Positions 15,565 to 24,099 of a stretch of 45,376 nt of DNA are shown one piece after another. The stretch comes from JBCBKL01 sp038521825 (GTDB lineage Bacteria; Pseudomonadota; Alphaproteobacteria; Rhodobacterales; Rhodobacteraceae), in the NCBI GenBank assembly GCA_038521825.1, contig JBCBKL010000025.1:1-45376 (forward strand), read 5' to 3'. Positions within the stretch are counted from its first letter, which is position 1, and each line of letters begins with the position of its first letter. A program made the position numbers and the translations under genes. The notes below the pieces were generated by a model. That model did not search any database. It was given only the letters and a program-made list of their open reading frames with translations, and had not been told where the DNA came from.

Positions 15565-15936
15565 TCAGACTGGTGCCAGCGCCGTCACTTCAATCTCGAT
15601 CTTGTAACGCGGATCAATCAGACCGCATTCGATCATCGTTGCGGCGGGCGGGTTGGCTCCGAAGGTGTCCGCAAGAACCGGCCAGCATGCTTCAAAATCG
15701 TGACGGTTCGGCAGCATATAGGTGACGCGCACGACCTCGGCGAACCCCACGCCTGCCTCATTCAGGGCAACCTCGATCACTTTGAGAGCCGATGTGCACT
15801 GTGCCCTGACGTCCTCTGGCACATCCGGGCCTGCAGCGACCGTCCCCGCGACGTGCACGAAACCGCCCGCCACAACGGCCCGGCAATACCCGATCTTTGG
15901 CTCGTAAGCGCCGCCGGAATGGATACGTCGGATCAT
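15565..15936 (-). CDS. RidA family (reactive intermediate deaminase-like) protein
   Basis: The 123-residue protein has the RidA/YjgF/UK114 fold signature: an early segment with GYCRAVVAGGFVHVAGTVA, then EVALNEAGVGFAEVVRVTYM and a C-terminal IECGLIDPRYKIEIEVTALAP. RidA members hydrolyse 2-aminoacrylate and related enamines from PLP enzymes. The Arg that contacts the substrate carboxylate in true RidA is expected near the IEVTALAP strand; here the segment has PRYKIEIE, and subgroup assignment is uncertain. The gene lies beside a PLP-dependent aminotransferase (16058-17254) in divergent orientation. Starts at 15936 and 15939 are both possible. Confidence 0.9.
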   Translation of the reverse strand: MIRRIHSGGAYEPKIGYCRAVVAGGFVHVAGTVAAGPDVPEDVRAQCTSALKVIEVALNEAGVGFAEVVRVTYMLPNRHDFEACWPVLADTFGANPPAATMIECGLIDPRYKIEIEVTALAPV

Positions 15937-16057
15937 CACCTTTCTCCCCGCTTGGCTGGCTTATCGCGCCACCCCTAGCCCGCCGTCGCCGAAAGCGCCA
16001 GCAGCCGATTGACAATGCCCAATCGCTCTGGCCCCTTGCCGCCAAAGGAGAATGGCG

Positions 16058-17254
16058 ATGCTGGTATCGGACCGGATCAGGGGGCTGACGGGCGGCGGAT
16101 CGGACGGCTGGGACGTCTTTTACCGCGCACGCCGGATGAAGGCCGCAGGCGAGCCCGTGACAGAGCTGACGATTGGCGAGCACGACATCCGCACCGCCGC
16201 CCCGATCCTTCAGGAAATGCATGCGCAGGCAATGGCCGGACACACGGGTTACGCGATGGTTGCGGGCACCGATAAGCTGCGCGATACGGTCGCGTCGAGG
16301 GTCGCAGCGCGAACGGGTGTGCAAACAACCCGCGACAACGTGCTGATCACGCCGGGCGGTCAGGCTGCACTCTACGGCGCGCACATGGCGGCCTGCAATC
16401 CGGGCGACACGGCGCTTTATCTCGATCCGTTTTATGCGACCTATCCCGGTACTTTGCGCGGTGTCGGAGCCATTCCACACCGGATCGAAACCCGAGCCGA
16501 AGACGCGTTTCAGCCCCGCCCCGCAGATATAGCTGCGGCGGCCAGCGGCGCGGCATCCTTGCTGATCAACACGCCCAACAACCCCACGGGCACGGTTTAT
16601 TCCGGTGCGACGCTGGAAGGAATCGCCGAGGTCTGCCGCGATCACGGGCTCTGGCTGATCTCGGACGAGGTCTATGACACTCAGGTCTGGGAAGGCTCCC
16701 ATATTAGCCCCAGATCGCTACCAGGTATGGCGCAACGCACGCTCGTCGTGGGTTCGATGTCTAAAAGCCACGCGATGACCGGATCACGATGCGGCTGGAT
16801 CATTGGACCGTCCGAGGCGATCGCGCATCTGATCACGCTCGCCACCCATACGACCTACGGCGTGCCGGGCTACATCCAGGATGCCAGCGTCTATGCTCTG
16901 CAGCAAGGCGACGCCTTCGAGGCAGAGATCGCCGAGCCGTTTCGCCGCCGCCGAGCGCTGGCCAGCAATATCCTGCGGGGGTACAACAGCATCGGGCTGA
17001 TCCCAAGCCAGGGTGCCATGTATCTCATGCTTGATATCCGGGCCACGGGGATGAACGGCGAGGCGTTCGCGAATGCTCTGCTCGATCAGCACCGGATCGC
17101 GGTCATGCCGGGCGAGAGTTTTGGTAACGCGGCCGCGGGGCACGTCCGCGTTGCCATGACAGTCGAGGACAGCATTTTTGCCACTGCCCTCGGTCAGTTA
17201 TGCGAGTTTGCCGATCAGCACGCGGTCAGAACCGCAGCGAGCCACGGATCGTAA
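16058..17254 (+). CDS. PLP-dependent class I/II aminotransferase
   Basis: The 398-residue aminotransferase of fold type I has TPGGQAALYGAHMAACNPGD, the cofactor motif INTPNNPTGTVYS, ISDEVYDTQVW and the Schiff-base region VVGSMSKSHAMTGSRCGW with the catalytic Lys in SMSKSH. The substrate cannot be read from sequence; aspartate- and aromatic-type transaminases belong here. The start at 16058 has AAGGAG seven bases upstream; the ATG two codons earlier is too close. The 3' end overlaps the convergent outer-membrane protein gene by 29 bases. Confidence 0.92.
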   Translation: MLVSDRIRGLTGGGSDGWDVFYRARRMKAAGEPVTELTIGEHDIRTAAPILQEMHAQAMAGHTGYAMVAGTDKLRDTVASRVAARTGVQTTRDNVLITPGGQAALYGAHMAACNPGDTALYLDPFYATYPGTLRGVGAIPHRIETRAEDAFQPRPADIAAAASGAASLLINTPNNPTGTVYSGATLEGIAEVCRDHGLWLISDEVYDTQVWEGSHISPRSLPGMAQRTLVVGSMSKSHAMTGSRCGWIIGPSEAIAHLITLATHTTYGVPGYIQDASVYALQQGDAFEAEIAEPFRRRRALASNILRGYNSIGLIPSQGAMYLMLDIRATGMNGEAFANALLDQHRIAVMPGESFGNAAAGHVRVAMTVEDSIFATALGQLCEFADQHAVRTAASHGS

Positions 17255-17756
17255 AGGTCGTGGCATCTGCATCGACGCCGGAGCCGTCGATATCGTCAAA
17301 CGAATGATCAAGGATTTCGGCACCGATGGTGTATTGATCGGTCACGCGATACGAAAATCCAACACCGTAGAATTCGCCGTTTTCGTCCCCAAGCGATGTA
17401 TCAACCTGGGCAACACCCGCGGTCACATAGGCCAGCGTCTTGCCGAAGTCGTAACCGCCCCGGATCTTAAGGCGACCCACGGAATCGACCGTCGCGGCTC
17501 CATCGAGATCGATATCACCAAAGTCGTAGTCGATCTCACCACCGAGGACGAATTGGCCAAAGTCGTAGTCATAGCCGGCATGGATACCGTAAAGGAAATC
17601 TTCGCCATCGGCCGAACCGGTTCCGTCCACATCGCCATAGCCAAGCTGGATACCGGCATATCCGCCCGTCCAGTCACCACCGCCACCGAATGCTTGGGCG
17701 AAGGCTGGCGCGCTGAGCGCGGTTGTCATTGCTAGAACCGAAAGAATACGTGTCAT
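17226..17756 (-). CDS. Outer-membrane beta-barrel protein
   Basis: The 176-residue protein has a signal peptide (MTRILSVLAMTTALSAPAFA) and then alternating beta-strands rich in Gly, Tyr and Asp, for example WTGGYAGIQLGYGDVDG, YGIHAGYDYDFGQFVLGGEI and LKIRGGYDFGKTLAYVTAGV. It ends in the terminal Phe (RGSLRF) that outer-membrane assembly recognises. This is the OmpA-like/Porin_4-type eight-stranded barrel family (OMP_b-brl). The start at 17756 has GGAG eight bases upstream. Its last 29 bases overlap the aminotransferase gene on the other strand. Confidence 0.9.
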   Translation of the reverse strand: MTRILSVLAMTTALSAPAFAQAFGGGGDWTGGYAGIQLGYGDVDGTGSADGEDFLYGIHAGYDYDFGQFVLGGEIDYDFGDIDLDGAATVDSVGRLKIRGGYDFGKTLAYVTAGVAQVDTSLGDENGEFYGVGFSYRVTDQYTIGAEILDHSFDDIDGSGVDADATTFTIRGSLRF

Positions 17757-18110
17757 GTCTCTGCTCCGTAACCATCGGGCGCTTGCGCGCCCTGGGGTTG
17801 AATTTGGGGCGGCGTCCCGATGTTTGAAGACCAGTCCCGGTTTTGTGATTGCATCAGCGGAGGCTCGCCCACCCAGCCAGAGCAAACCGGCCTCAATCTG
17901 CCGCAAACAGACGTCGCAAATGGGCAAGACTTTGTTGTCGATGCGCCGGACGCTGGCGGATAGGGAGGCAGACGCGCGATGACCATGCAGCAGGCGGTAT
18001 GCAAGCTGACCTTAGTGAGCCGTACCATCGGTGCGGAACGTGGGCGCGCCGCCCGTGGGGCCCCGAACGGGTGCTAAGTCCGTTCCCTTAACCCCATCAA
18101 GGACCGCCAT
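17757..18110. promoter_or_regulatory. 354-base divergent promoter and leader region of OMP and mttB
   Basis: No gene is supported here; the short open frames overlap each other and lack start signals. The left part should hold the promoter of the outer-membrane protein gene. The right 70 bases before the methyltransferase gene contain dense complementary segments, listed separately as a possible structured leader. AAGGA at 18099-18103 is the methyltransferase ribosome-binding site. Confidence 0.5.
18035..18086 (+). ncRNA. Possible structured 5' leader of the MttB-family gene
   Basis: GGAACG (18035-18040) pairs with CGTTCC (18081-18086) to close a domain. Inside, GGGCG/CGCCC (18042-18046 with 18050-18054) and CCCGT/ACGGG (18052-18056 with 18067-18071, with GGGGCCCC in the loop) overlap, so they cannot form together. 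The element ends 13 bases before the ribosome-binding site. It matches no riboswitch consensus I can recall with confidence (SAM-II, SAH and glycine types were considered). High GC content alone makes some pairing likely by chance. Confidence 0.3.
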
Positions 18111-19649
18111 ATGAACAAACAGACCCCGTCCCGCTCAGGTGGCCGTGCTGCACGCCGCGCCGCGCGGGCTGCCCCGCTTGCCCAACATCTGCGCCCCGTG
18201 CGCCCCGGTATGTCCGGCGGTACCTACAAACCGCTAAGCCAGACCGACATGGACCGCATTCATGCCGCGGCCCTGGACGCGCTCGAAGAAATCGGGCTTG
18301 CCGATGCGCCGCCCTCTGGCATCGAGCAAATGACCGGGATCGGAGTCATTCTGGGCGCAGACGGGCGGCTGCGCTTTCCCCGCGCGCTGGTCGAGGACAC
18401 AATTGCCGCGGCCAATCGATCCGTGACTCTGTGCGGTCGTGATCCGCGCCATGATCTCGAACTGTCCGGTACCCGGGTGCACTACGGCACCGCAGGGGCA
18501 GCCGTTCACATGGTTGATGTGGCGGGCCGCACCTACCGTGACAGTACCCTGCAAGACCTTCACGATGCCGCGCGGATCGCAGACCAGCTCGACAACATCC
18601 ACTTCTTGCAGCGCCCCATGGTCGCCCGGGACATCACCGATAACCGCGAACTTGATCTGAACACGATCTACGCTTGCTGTGGCGGGACAACGAAACACAT
18701 CGGCACATCGTTCGTCGAGCCCGACTTTGTGCCCGCCGCGCTTGAAATGCTCCACCTGATCGCGGGCAGCGAACGAGCATGGCGCGCGCGACCCTTCGTG
18801 TCGAATTCGAACTGCTTTGTCGTACCCCCGATGAAATTCGCCACTGAATCCTGCGAGGTGATGGAGGCCTGCATCAGGGGCGGCATGCCGGTTCTGCTGC
18901 TCAGCGCGGGACAGGCCGGAGCCACGGCCCCTGCCCCGATTGCCGGTGCCATCGTGCAGGCGGTGGCTGAGTGCCTTGCAGGCCTCGTCTATGTGCATGC
19001 GGTCAAGCCCGGGCACCCGGCGGTCTTTGGCACCTGGCCCTTTGTCAGCGATCTGCGGACCGGTGCCATGTCGGGCGGCAGCGGCGAACAGGCGCTGCTG
19101 ACGGCGGGATGCGCCCAGATGCATCGGTATTACGATCTGCCCGGTGGTGCGGCCGCGGGGATCGCCGACGCCAAGCTGCCGGACATGCAGGCAGGCTGGG
19201 AACAGGCGATGTCAAACGTGATGGCAGGCCTGTCCGGTCTGAACATGGTCTATGAGGCCGCGGGTATGCACGCCTCGCTGCTTGGCTTTTGTCATGAAAG
19301 CCTGATCCTCGGTGACGATCTTTTGGGACAGGCCCTGCGGTGCGTGCGGGGGATCGACGTAAACGACGACACAGTTGGGCTTGAGACGATGAAAGCGACA
19401 TGCCTGGGCGGTCCGGGGCATTATCTCGGGTCGGACCAGACCTTGGGGCTAATGCAGACCGAATACATCTATCCCACTCTCGCCGACCGGACCTCGCCCA
19501 AGGAATGGGAAGAGCTGGAAAAGCCCGATCTGCTGGAAAGGGCCAAGGCGCGAAAAGAGCAAATCCTGTCAGAGCGTCCCGCCGCGATGTTCGATGCGGC
19601 CACCGATCGTGAGATCCGCAGCCGCTTTCCGATACATCTGTCAGTTTAG
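18111..19649 (+). CDS. MttB-family (trimethylamine methyltransferase-like) corrinoid methyltransferase
   Basis: The 512-residue protein belongs to the MttB superfamily. It has an N-terminal Arg-rich leader (RSGGRAARRAARAAP), then the barrel with HYGTAGAAVHMVDV, YACCGGTTKHIGTSF, FVSNSNCFVVPPMKF and GLSGLNMVYEAAGMHASLLG. There is no in-frame TAG, so it is the non-pyrrolysine type. Characterised non-Pyl members demethylate quaternary amines such as glycine betaine, using a corrinoid protein. No corrinoid protein or methyl-acceptor transferase gene is next to it. It overlaps the convergent CTERM protein gene by 4 bases. The substrate is not known. Confidence 0.9.
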   Translation: MNKQTPSRSGGRAARRAARAAPLAQHLRPVRPGMSGGTYKPLSQTDMDRIHAAALDALEEIGLADAPPSGIEQMTGIGVILGADGRLRFPRALVEDTIAAANRSVTLCGRDPRHDLELSGTRVHYGTAGAAVHMVDVAGRTYRDSTLQDLHDAARIADQLDNIHFLQRPMVARDITDNRELDLNTIYACCGGTTKHIGTSFVEPDFVPAALEMLHLIAGSERAWRARPFVSNSNCFVVPPMKFATESCEVMEACIRGGMPVLLLSAGQAGATAPAPIAGAIVQAVAECLAGLVYVHAVKPGHPAVFGTWPFVSDLRTGAMSGGSGEQALLTAGCAQMHRYYDLPGGAAAGIADAKLPDMQAGWEQAMSNVMAGLSGLNMVYEAAGMHASLLGFCHESLILGDDLLGQALRCVRGIDVNDDTVGLETMKATCLGGPGHYLGSDQTLGLMQTEYIYPTLADRTSPKEWEELEKPDLLERAKARKEQILSERPAAMFDAATDREIRSRFPIHLSV

Positions 19650-21025
19650 GCGCGACGGCGGCGCCGGCCCAGACCAAAGGCGCCCAGGCCCGATACCATC
19701 AGCACCGCGCCTGCTGGCAGCGGAACCGGAGTTGGTTCGGCCAATTGGGCAAGTTCCAGATCGCTCAGATCGCGGTCGGCAAACGAAAAAATTTCCCAGT
19801 TCCGCAGCCGCAGCGAGAAAGGGCCATCACCGCCGTCGAGCGAGATCTTAAAGATATCATTGCGCAGAAACAGGCTTTCGACGGCACCAAAGGCCAGATC
19901 GAACGTCACGATGTCGACACCGTCATTGCCGTCAAAGATATCGGCCTCATCGAAATCAAAATCGGACCCGGCAAGCACGAGATCATCGTCACCCGACCCA
20001 AAATCGGCGCCACCGACGATTTTGGAACCGTCAAACAGGGTGACGAGGTCGGCACCCTTGCCCAGATCCATCGCCAGACCGCCATAGCCCTCGATCAGAC
20101 CGTTGTTGAACACCAGTTGGGACTGCGTGTTATCGACATCGGAAAGGATACCGGTCTCACCGCTGATGACGCCCTCGTTGAGGACCTCGAGGCTCTTGTC
20201 CGTGCCCGCATCCACGTCGATCGCAGCTTCGCCCTCTGCCGTCGTTATGATGAGGCCAAGGTTGTCGACAAAGCCGCTGTCGATATCGATCGAGTCCCCC
20301 CCTTCGGATTGGATCACGGCGTCGAAGTCATTGAAGATTTCACCATCGTCGGCGACCTGGATCGCATCGTCATCGAAGGAAAAGATGACGCCGAAATTGT
20401 CGATCTCTGCCCCGTCGCCACCCTCAATGGCCTCGTCCACCGTCACGATCGAACCGGTGTTGGAAACCACCAGATCCGCGCCGCCCACACCATCGTCGTC
20501 ATCCGCGTCGATACCCTTGTCGAGCGCGGTGATGATGCCGTCATTTACGACGGTGAGGCCGTCAAACCCTTCGGTCTGGATCGCGTCGTCATCTGCAGCA
20601 ATGAAACCATTCGGGCCGTTGATAACGGTTGTATCATCGCCACCACGGATCGCGTCGCCGCCCTGGCTGATGATTTCGCCGGTGTTGTCGACCGTCAAAC
20701 CCGCAGCGGGAACCGGATCACCATCACCATCGATTGATCCCGCCGACTGGATCGCCGTTTCGTCGAGGCTTTCGATAATACCTTCGTTGCCGACAAAGCC
20801 GCTTTCACCGATGCGGATGGTGTCGTCTGTATTCGATACGGTAACGCCGCTGTCGACCTCGAGAAAGATGTCGGCGATGCCAGTTAAATCGATGCCGTCC
20901 GGATCGTCGGCAGCGCAGGAAACGAAATCGCCAGGTGCCGCCGGATCAGGAAGACATTGTGCATAAACAGAACCCGTAGAAACAATCACGGCAAAAGCCG
21001 AAAACCCAACAAACTTGAAAGACAT
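19646..21025 (-). CDS. Acidic repeat protein with VPLPA-CTERM sorting signal
   Basis: The 459-residue exported protein has a signal peptide (MSFKFVGFSAFAVIVSTGSV, cleaved near YAQ), then a very acidic Asp/Gly-rich repeat region. Repeats of about 20-25 residues contain forms such as VNDGIITALDKGIDADD, SNTGSIVTVDEAIEGGD and NNGLIEGYGGLAMDLGKGAD, the rhythm of a right-handed beta-helix. The C-terminus is VPLPAGAVLMVSGLGAFGLG followed by RRRRRA: the VPLPA-CTERM tripartite signal, processed by a dedicated exosortase (XrtD type) not encoded here. Probably a surface or matrix protein. Calcium binding is inferred from Asp/Gly content. Confidence 0.88.
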   Translation of the reverse strand: MSFKFVGFSAFAVIVSTGSVYAQCLPDPAAPGDFVSCAADDPDGIDLTGIADIFLEVDSGVTVSNTDDTIRIGESGFVGNEGIIESLDETAIQSAGSIDGDGDPVPAAGLTVDNTGEIISQGGDAIRGGDDTTVINGPNGFIAADDDAIQTEGFDGLTVVNDGIITALDKGIDADDDDGVGGADLVVSNTGSIVTVDEAIEGGDGAEIDNFGVIFSFDDDAIQVADDGEIFNDFDAVIQSEGGDSIDIDSGFVDNLGLIITTAEGEAAIDVDAGTDKSLEVLNEGVISGETGILSDVDNTQSQLVFNNGLIEGYGGLAMDLGKGADLVTLFDGSKIVGGADFGSGDDDLVLAGSDFDFDEADIFDGNDGVDIVTFDLAFGAVESLFLRNDIFKISLDGGDGPFSLRLRNWEIFSFADRDLSDLELAQLAEPTPVPLPAGAVLMVSGLGAFGLGRRRRRA

Positions 21026-21127
21026 AAGTACCCCCAGAACAATACCCCTTGGGCGTATGATCTCAGCGTAACAGTTTTATGTCGAGGCCCACGTAAGCCA
21101 AGAAGTGATTTTCAGGAATGCTGGGGA

Positions 21128-21167
21128 GATGCCCGACACCGGCCTGGGGGCGCGGGTGCCGGGCATC
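21128..21167 (-). terminator. Strong hairpin after the EF-hand gene
   Basis: GATGCCCGACACC and GGTGCCGGGCATC form a 13-bp stem with a single mismatch around a 14-base loop, 56 bases beyond the stop of the EF-hand gene. No T-run follows on the minus strand (CTCCCCAGC), so it is terminator-like but not canonical. It also separates this gene from the CTERM protein gene downstream. Confidence 0.5.
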
Positions 21168-21222
21168 CTTGTTGTGGCGGCGGGGGCGTTCTGCTCGGTG
21201 GCACCACCGCCACGAACTGGGC

Positions 21223-21474
21223 TTAGCCTTCTGACGGCGGCATAAGCCCGGCCTCTTGGGCCGCTGCGACCTCGTCGGCATCAAGCGCACCGTCGGCGTT
21301 CAGGTCCATGGCGGTAAAGCCATCAGACGTCACATCCGGAAACGCGGCTTGCACCTCGTCGATCGTGAGAACTCCATCACCGTTTACGTCCATTTCGGAC
21401 GCGCCCTGGCCCATAGCGAGGGCCGGGATGCTGATTGCAGCCACCATAAGTGTCAGAGGCATGAATTTAGTCAT
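21223..21474 (-). CDS. Small secreted EF-hand calcium-binding protein
   Basis: The 83-residue protein has a signal peptide (MTKFMPLTLMVAAISIPALA) and two canonical EF-hand loops: DVNGDGVLTIDE and DLNADGALDADE. Both keep acidic residues at positions 1, 3 or 5, and 12 with Gly at 6, so both should bind calcium. Start at 21474 with GGGAG upstream; the reading frame extends further but the leader is basic and unconserved. The gene is divergent from an ECF sigma factor gene, with 216 bases between the starts, a common pairing in alphaproteobacteria. Function unknown beyond calcium binding. Confidence 0.88.
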   Translation of the reverse strand: MTKFMPLTLMVAAISIPALAMGQGASEMDVNGDGVLTIDEVQAAFPDVTSDGFTAMDLNADGALDADEVAAAQEAGLMPPSEG

Positions 21475-21690
21475 CGGTCTCCCTTTCGTGATCGTTGACC
21501 GAGAGCAGTGCGCTCTCACAAGGAAAGAGCAGAAAAGACGGGAACGCGTCCCACCGGGACAACTGACACGCGAGCTGCTGCCGATCCACGTCGGCGCCGT
21601 GCGCAGAGGGTTGCCCAAAAAGAGGGCAAGAAGCGGATCGGCAAGAACCCCCGGGCTGGTATCTGGATCTCAAAGTGCCAGCTTGAAGGC

Positions 21691-22164
21691 ATGACACATC
21701 AAAGATACGATCAGACAGCCGGACTGATTGGCTTGATCCCGTCCCTGCGACGCAGGGCCCACAGGCTGACCCGAAGCCCGGCAGAGGCCGACGATCTGGT
21801 TCAGGAAACCCTCCTGCATCTCTGGCAGAGGATGGAGGGAGAGACCCGGATCGAGAACCTCCCGGCCTATGCGATGCGGACCATGTCGAACGAGGCCCGC
21901 CGCCACTGGCGCCATCGCCCTGACGAAGAACTGCACGACGATGACGCGCTCATAGAACCCGAAGCCGAAGAGCGGCTGACCTGCGCGGAAACGCTGGCCG
22001 CCATTGCCCGCCTGCCACGACCGCAACGCGACCTTATGGAGCTTGTGGTCGAGGGCGAAACCTCACCCCGCACACTTGCAGGCATCACGCATCTGCCAGT
22101 CGGTACAGTGATGTCCCGCCTTGCCCGTGCGCGGTCACGGCTGAAAGAAGACCTGGAATGGTAA
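21691..22164 (+). CDS. ECF-type RNA polymerase sigma factor
   Basis: The 157-residue protein has sigma region 2 (LRRRAHRLTRSPAEADDLVQ, then ETLLHLWQR) and region 4 (LPRPQRDLMELVVEGETSPR then ITHLPVGTVMSRLARARSRL). This is the minimal two-domain extracytoplasmic-function type. The start at 21691 is chosen because GAAGG lies upstream and the preceding frame is an arginine-rich, unconserved stretch. No anti-sigma factor gene follows: the next gene encodes a ThiE-like protein. The divergent EF-hand gene is a candidate target. Stimulus unknown. Confidence 0.88.
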   Translation: MTHQRYDQTAGLIGLIPSLRRRAHRLTRSPAEADDLVQETLLHLWQRMEGETRIENLPAYAMRTMSNEARRHWRHRPDEELHDDDALIEPEAEERLTCAETLAAIARLPRPQRDLMELVVEGETSPRTLAGITHLPVGTVMSRLARARSRLKEDLEW

Positions 22165-22184
22165 GGCTGCAGCCCTGACGATCT

Positions 22185-22215
22185 GGGATCCCCGGAGTTT
22201 GCCCCAGGGGATCCC
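22185..22215 (+). terminator. Hairpin after the ECF sigma factor gene
   Basis: A perfect 9-bp stem (GGGATCCCC / GGGGATCCC) with a 13-base loop begins 20 bases after the sigma-factor stop. No T-run follows, so it is a possible Rho-assisted or processing hairpin rather than a canonical terminator. Confidence 0.55.
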
Positions 22216-22306
22216 GCGACGATGCCGGTTTGCCGGCCCGTCCCTAGCGGTTTCCTTCGTTCTGCCAATCGGTTAAATCCGCGGCCAAACGAAGAGGACC
22301 CCGCCA

Positions 22307-22924
22307 ATGAGCGATGCCGAGCAGCCGCAAATCTATCTCGTTACACCGCCCGTATTCGACCCCGAGCCATTCGCCAGAACCCTGGCCTCGGTCTTGGATA
22401 CCCATCCGGTCGCCTGTCTGCGCCTCGCGCTGGCCAGCCGCGATGAGGATCGGATCGGACGGGCCGCCGATGCCTGCCGCGAGGTCGCGTATGCCCGCGA
22501 CGTTGCCATCGTTTTGGACGACCACGTGGCGCTTGCCGAACGCTTTGGTCTGGACGGTGTGCATTTGACAGACGCCGCCCGGTCAGTCCGCGACGCACGC
22601 AAGGTGCTCGGGTCCGACGCAATCGTCGGCAGCTTTTGCGGCACGTCGCGCCATGACGGTATGAACGCGGGCGAGGCTGGGGCCGATTATGTCAGCTTCG
22701 GCCCCGTATCGGGGAGCCTCGGCGACGGCACCAAAGCCGATCACGAACTCTTTGCCTGGTGGAGCGAGATGATCGAATTGCCGGTCGTGGCCGAGGGTGG
22801 CCTGACCCCGGATCTCATCGCACAGCTGGCCGATGTGACGGATTTTTTTGCCATCGGCGAAGAAATCTGGGATGCAGACGACCCAGCGGCAACCCTTGGC
22901 GCGCTCATCGCAGCAATGGGTTAG
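22307..22924 (+). CDS. Thiamine-phosphate synthase-like protein (ThiE/TenI family)
   Basis: The 205-residue TIM-barrel protein has IYLVTPP at the first strand, VAIVLDDHVALAERFGLDGV and HLTDAARSVRDAR (the HLGQ-type segment), DAIVGSFCGTSRHDG, and GADYVSFGPVSGS near the phosphate site. ThiE couples the pyrimidine and thiazole halves of thiamine. No other thiamine gene is adjacent, and the expected HLGQxD motif is HLTDAA here, so it may be a TenI-like or divergent member. Its stop overlaps the convergent HupE-type gene by 4 bases. Confidence 0.82.
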   Translation: MSDAEQPQIYLVTPPVFDPEPFARTLASVLDTHPVACLRLALASRDEDRIGRAADACREVAYARDVAIVLDDHVALAERFGLDGVHLTDAARSVRDARKVLGSDAIVGSFCGTSRHDGMNAGEAGADYVSFGPVSGSLGDGTKADHELFAWWSEMIELPVVAEGGLTPDLIAQLADVTDFFAIGEEIWDADDPAATLGALIAAMG

Positions 22925-24099
22925 AAGAACACCCGCTCGACAACCCAGTAGGCGCCTATCGCCGCGATCATGAGCGAGCCGGACAGTGACACGGCACGAA
23001 ACATGACCGGGTAGTCGGTCACGACCAACTCCTCGCTCGGCAAGTCCGCGTAGCTTGCCAGTCGCGTGGCGAAAACAAGGACGATGGCAGCCATTGCGAT
23101 CACGGCGAGCTGCCCAAGCTCCACACCGATATTAAAACCAACCAGCGCCGGTATGAACTGTGCATCCGGAAGCCCGAATTCGCTGAGGACCGAGGCGAAT
23201 CCAAGCCCGTGCAGCAGCCCGAACCCGAACACCACCGCAGGCCGCCATGCATGCAGGCGGCGGGCAAAGATGTTTTCGACCGCCACATACACGATCGACG
23301 CAGCTATCAGGGGTTCGACGACGCTGGCCGAGATCGTCACCCAGCCAAGCGCGCCAAGCGCCAGTGTGACGGTATGGGCTAGCGTGAATGCTGTCACCTG
23401 CCACAAAAGCGGGCCGATCCGCATCGACAAAAGGAAAAGACCCAAAACGAACAGGATGTGATCGAGGCCCTTGGGCAGGATGTGGTCGAACCCGACCGGG
23501 ATGTAATCAAAAAAGGTCTCCCAACCGCCCGCGGCACCACCACCCGCCAACGGGATATCGGCGCTAGATCCGCCCTCCTCCAGATAACCGGTAAAAGGGT
23601 CCTCGACCCCTTGCTGACGCAAGACCAGTGCGCCACCCCCATCGGGCCAGTTCACGGTGACGGTCTGGGCGGCGATCGGCAGGTCTCCCATAAGATCAAG
23701 GGTCCAGATCCGCGGGGCGCCCACCGTTTGCGTGCCCTCGATATCAAAAGCGCCGCGCGATAACGCCACGGCCTGCCCGTCTGCCGAAATCAGCGGCAAG
23801 GCATTCCACGTCTCGATCAGCGGATCGATCTGCGCCTCGATTTCGCGCGGGAACTGGCCGCGCAAATCATCATACGCGTCGGATTCCTCGGCCTCGTTCG
23901 TGTCCTGCAAGCCGTCGAGGTCGATGCCCACAAGAAAGGCCTCGATCGTGATCCGCATCGACAGGGTGACCCTGCCCTCTTCGACCGTCAAATCGGCCAC
24001 GGTCGGCACCACTTCATGCGCGGTTGCCGCATGGGCCCACAGGGTTGACATCACCAGCGCAACGCGCAGCTTGGTCAGAAACCGAAGGACCGCTCTCAT
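22921..24099 (-). CDS. HupE/UreJ-family membrane protein
   Basis: The 392-residue protein has a signal peptide (residues 1-27, ending AATA), a soluble periplasmic domain of about 190 residues starting HEVVPTVADLTVEEGRVTL, then a C-terminal membrane domain with about six helices. The membrane part contains GFDHILPKGLDHILFVLGLF, FTLAHTVTLALGALG and VVFGFGLLHGLGFASVL, the HupE/UreJ_2 pattern with conserved His residues that suggests metal (Ni or Co) handling. Signal cleavage would leave His at the mature N-terminus. The start ATG at 24097-24099 shares a CATG with the divergent DUF4198 gene. Confidence 0.88.
   Translation of the reverse strand: MRAVLRFLTKLRVALVMSTLWAHAATAHEVVPTVADLTVEEGRVTLSMRITIEAFLVGIDLDGLQDTNEAEESDAYDDLRGQFPREIEAQIDPLIETWNALPLISADGQAVALSRGAFDIEGTQTVGAPRIWTLDLMGDLPIAAQTVTVNWPDGGGALVLRQQGVEDPFTGYLEEGGSSADIPLAGGGAAGGWETFFDYIPVGFDHILPKGLDHILFVLGLFLLSMRIGPLLWQVTAFTLAHTVTLALGALGWVTISASVVEPLIAASIVYVAVENIFARRLHAWRPAVVFGFGLLHGLGFASVLSEFGLPDAQFIPALVGFNIGVELGQLAVIAMAAIVLVFATRLASYADLPSEELVVTDYPVMFRAVSLSGSLMIAAIGAYWVVERVFF

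Noticed and set aside
18111..19649. Pyrrolysine-dependent trimethylamine methyltransferase
   Set aside because: No in-frame TAG codon interrupts the gene, and no pyrrolysine genes are nearby. It is the non-pyrrolysine MttB type.
19745..20966. Long plus-strand frames opposite the acidic CTERM protein
   Set aside because: They are antisense shadows caused by the Asp/Gly-rich codon bias. The minus-strand frame has a signal peptide and a sorting signal.
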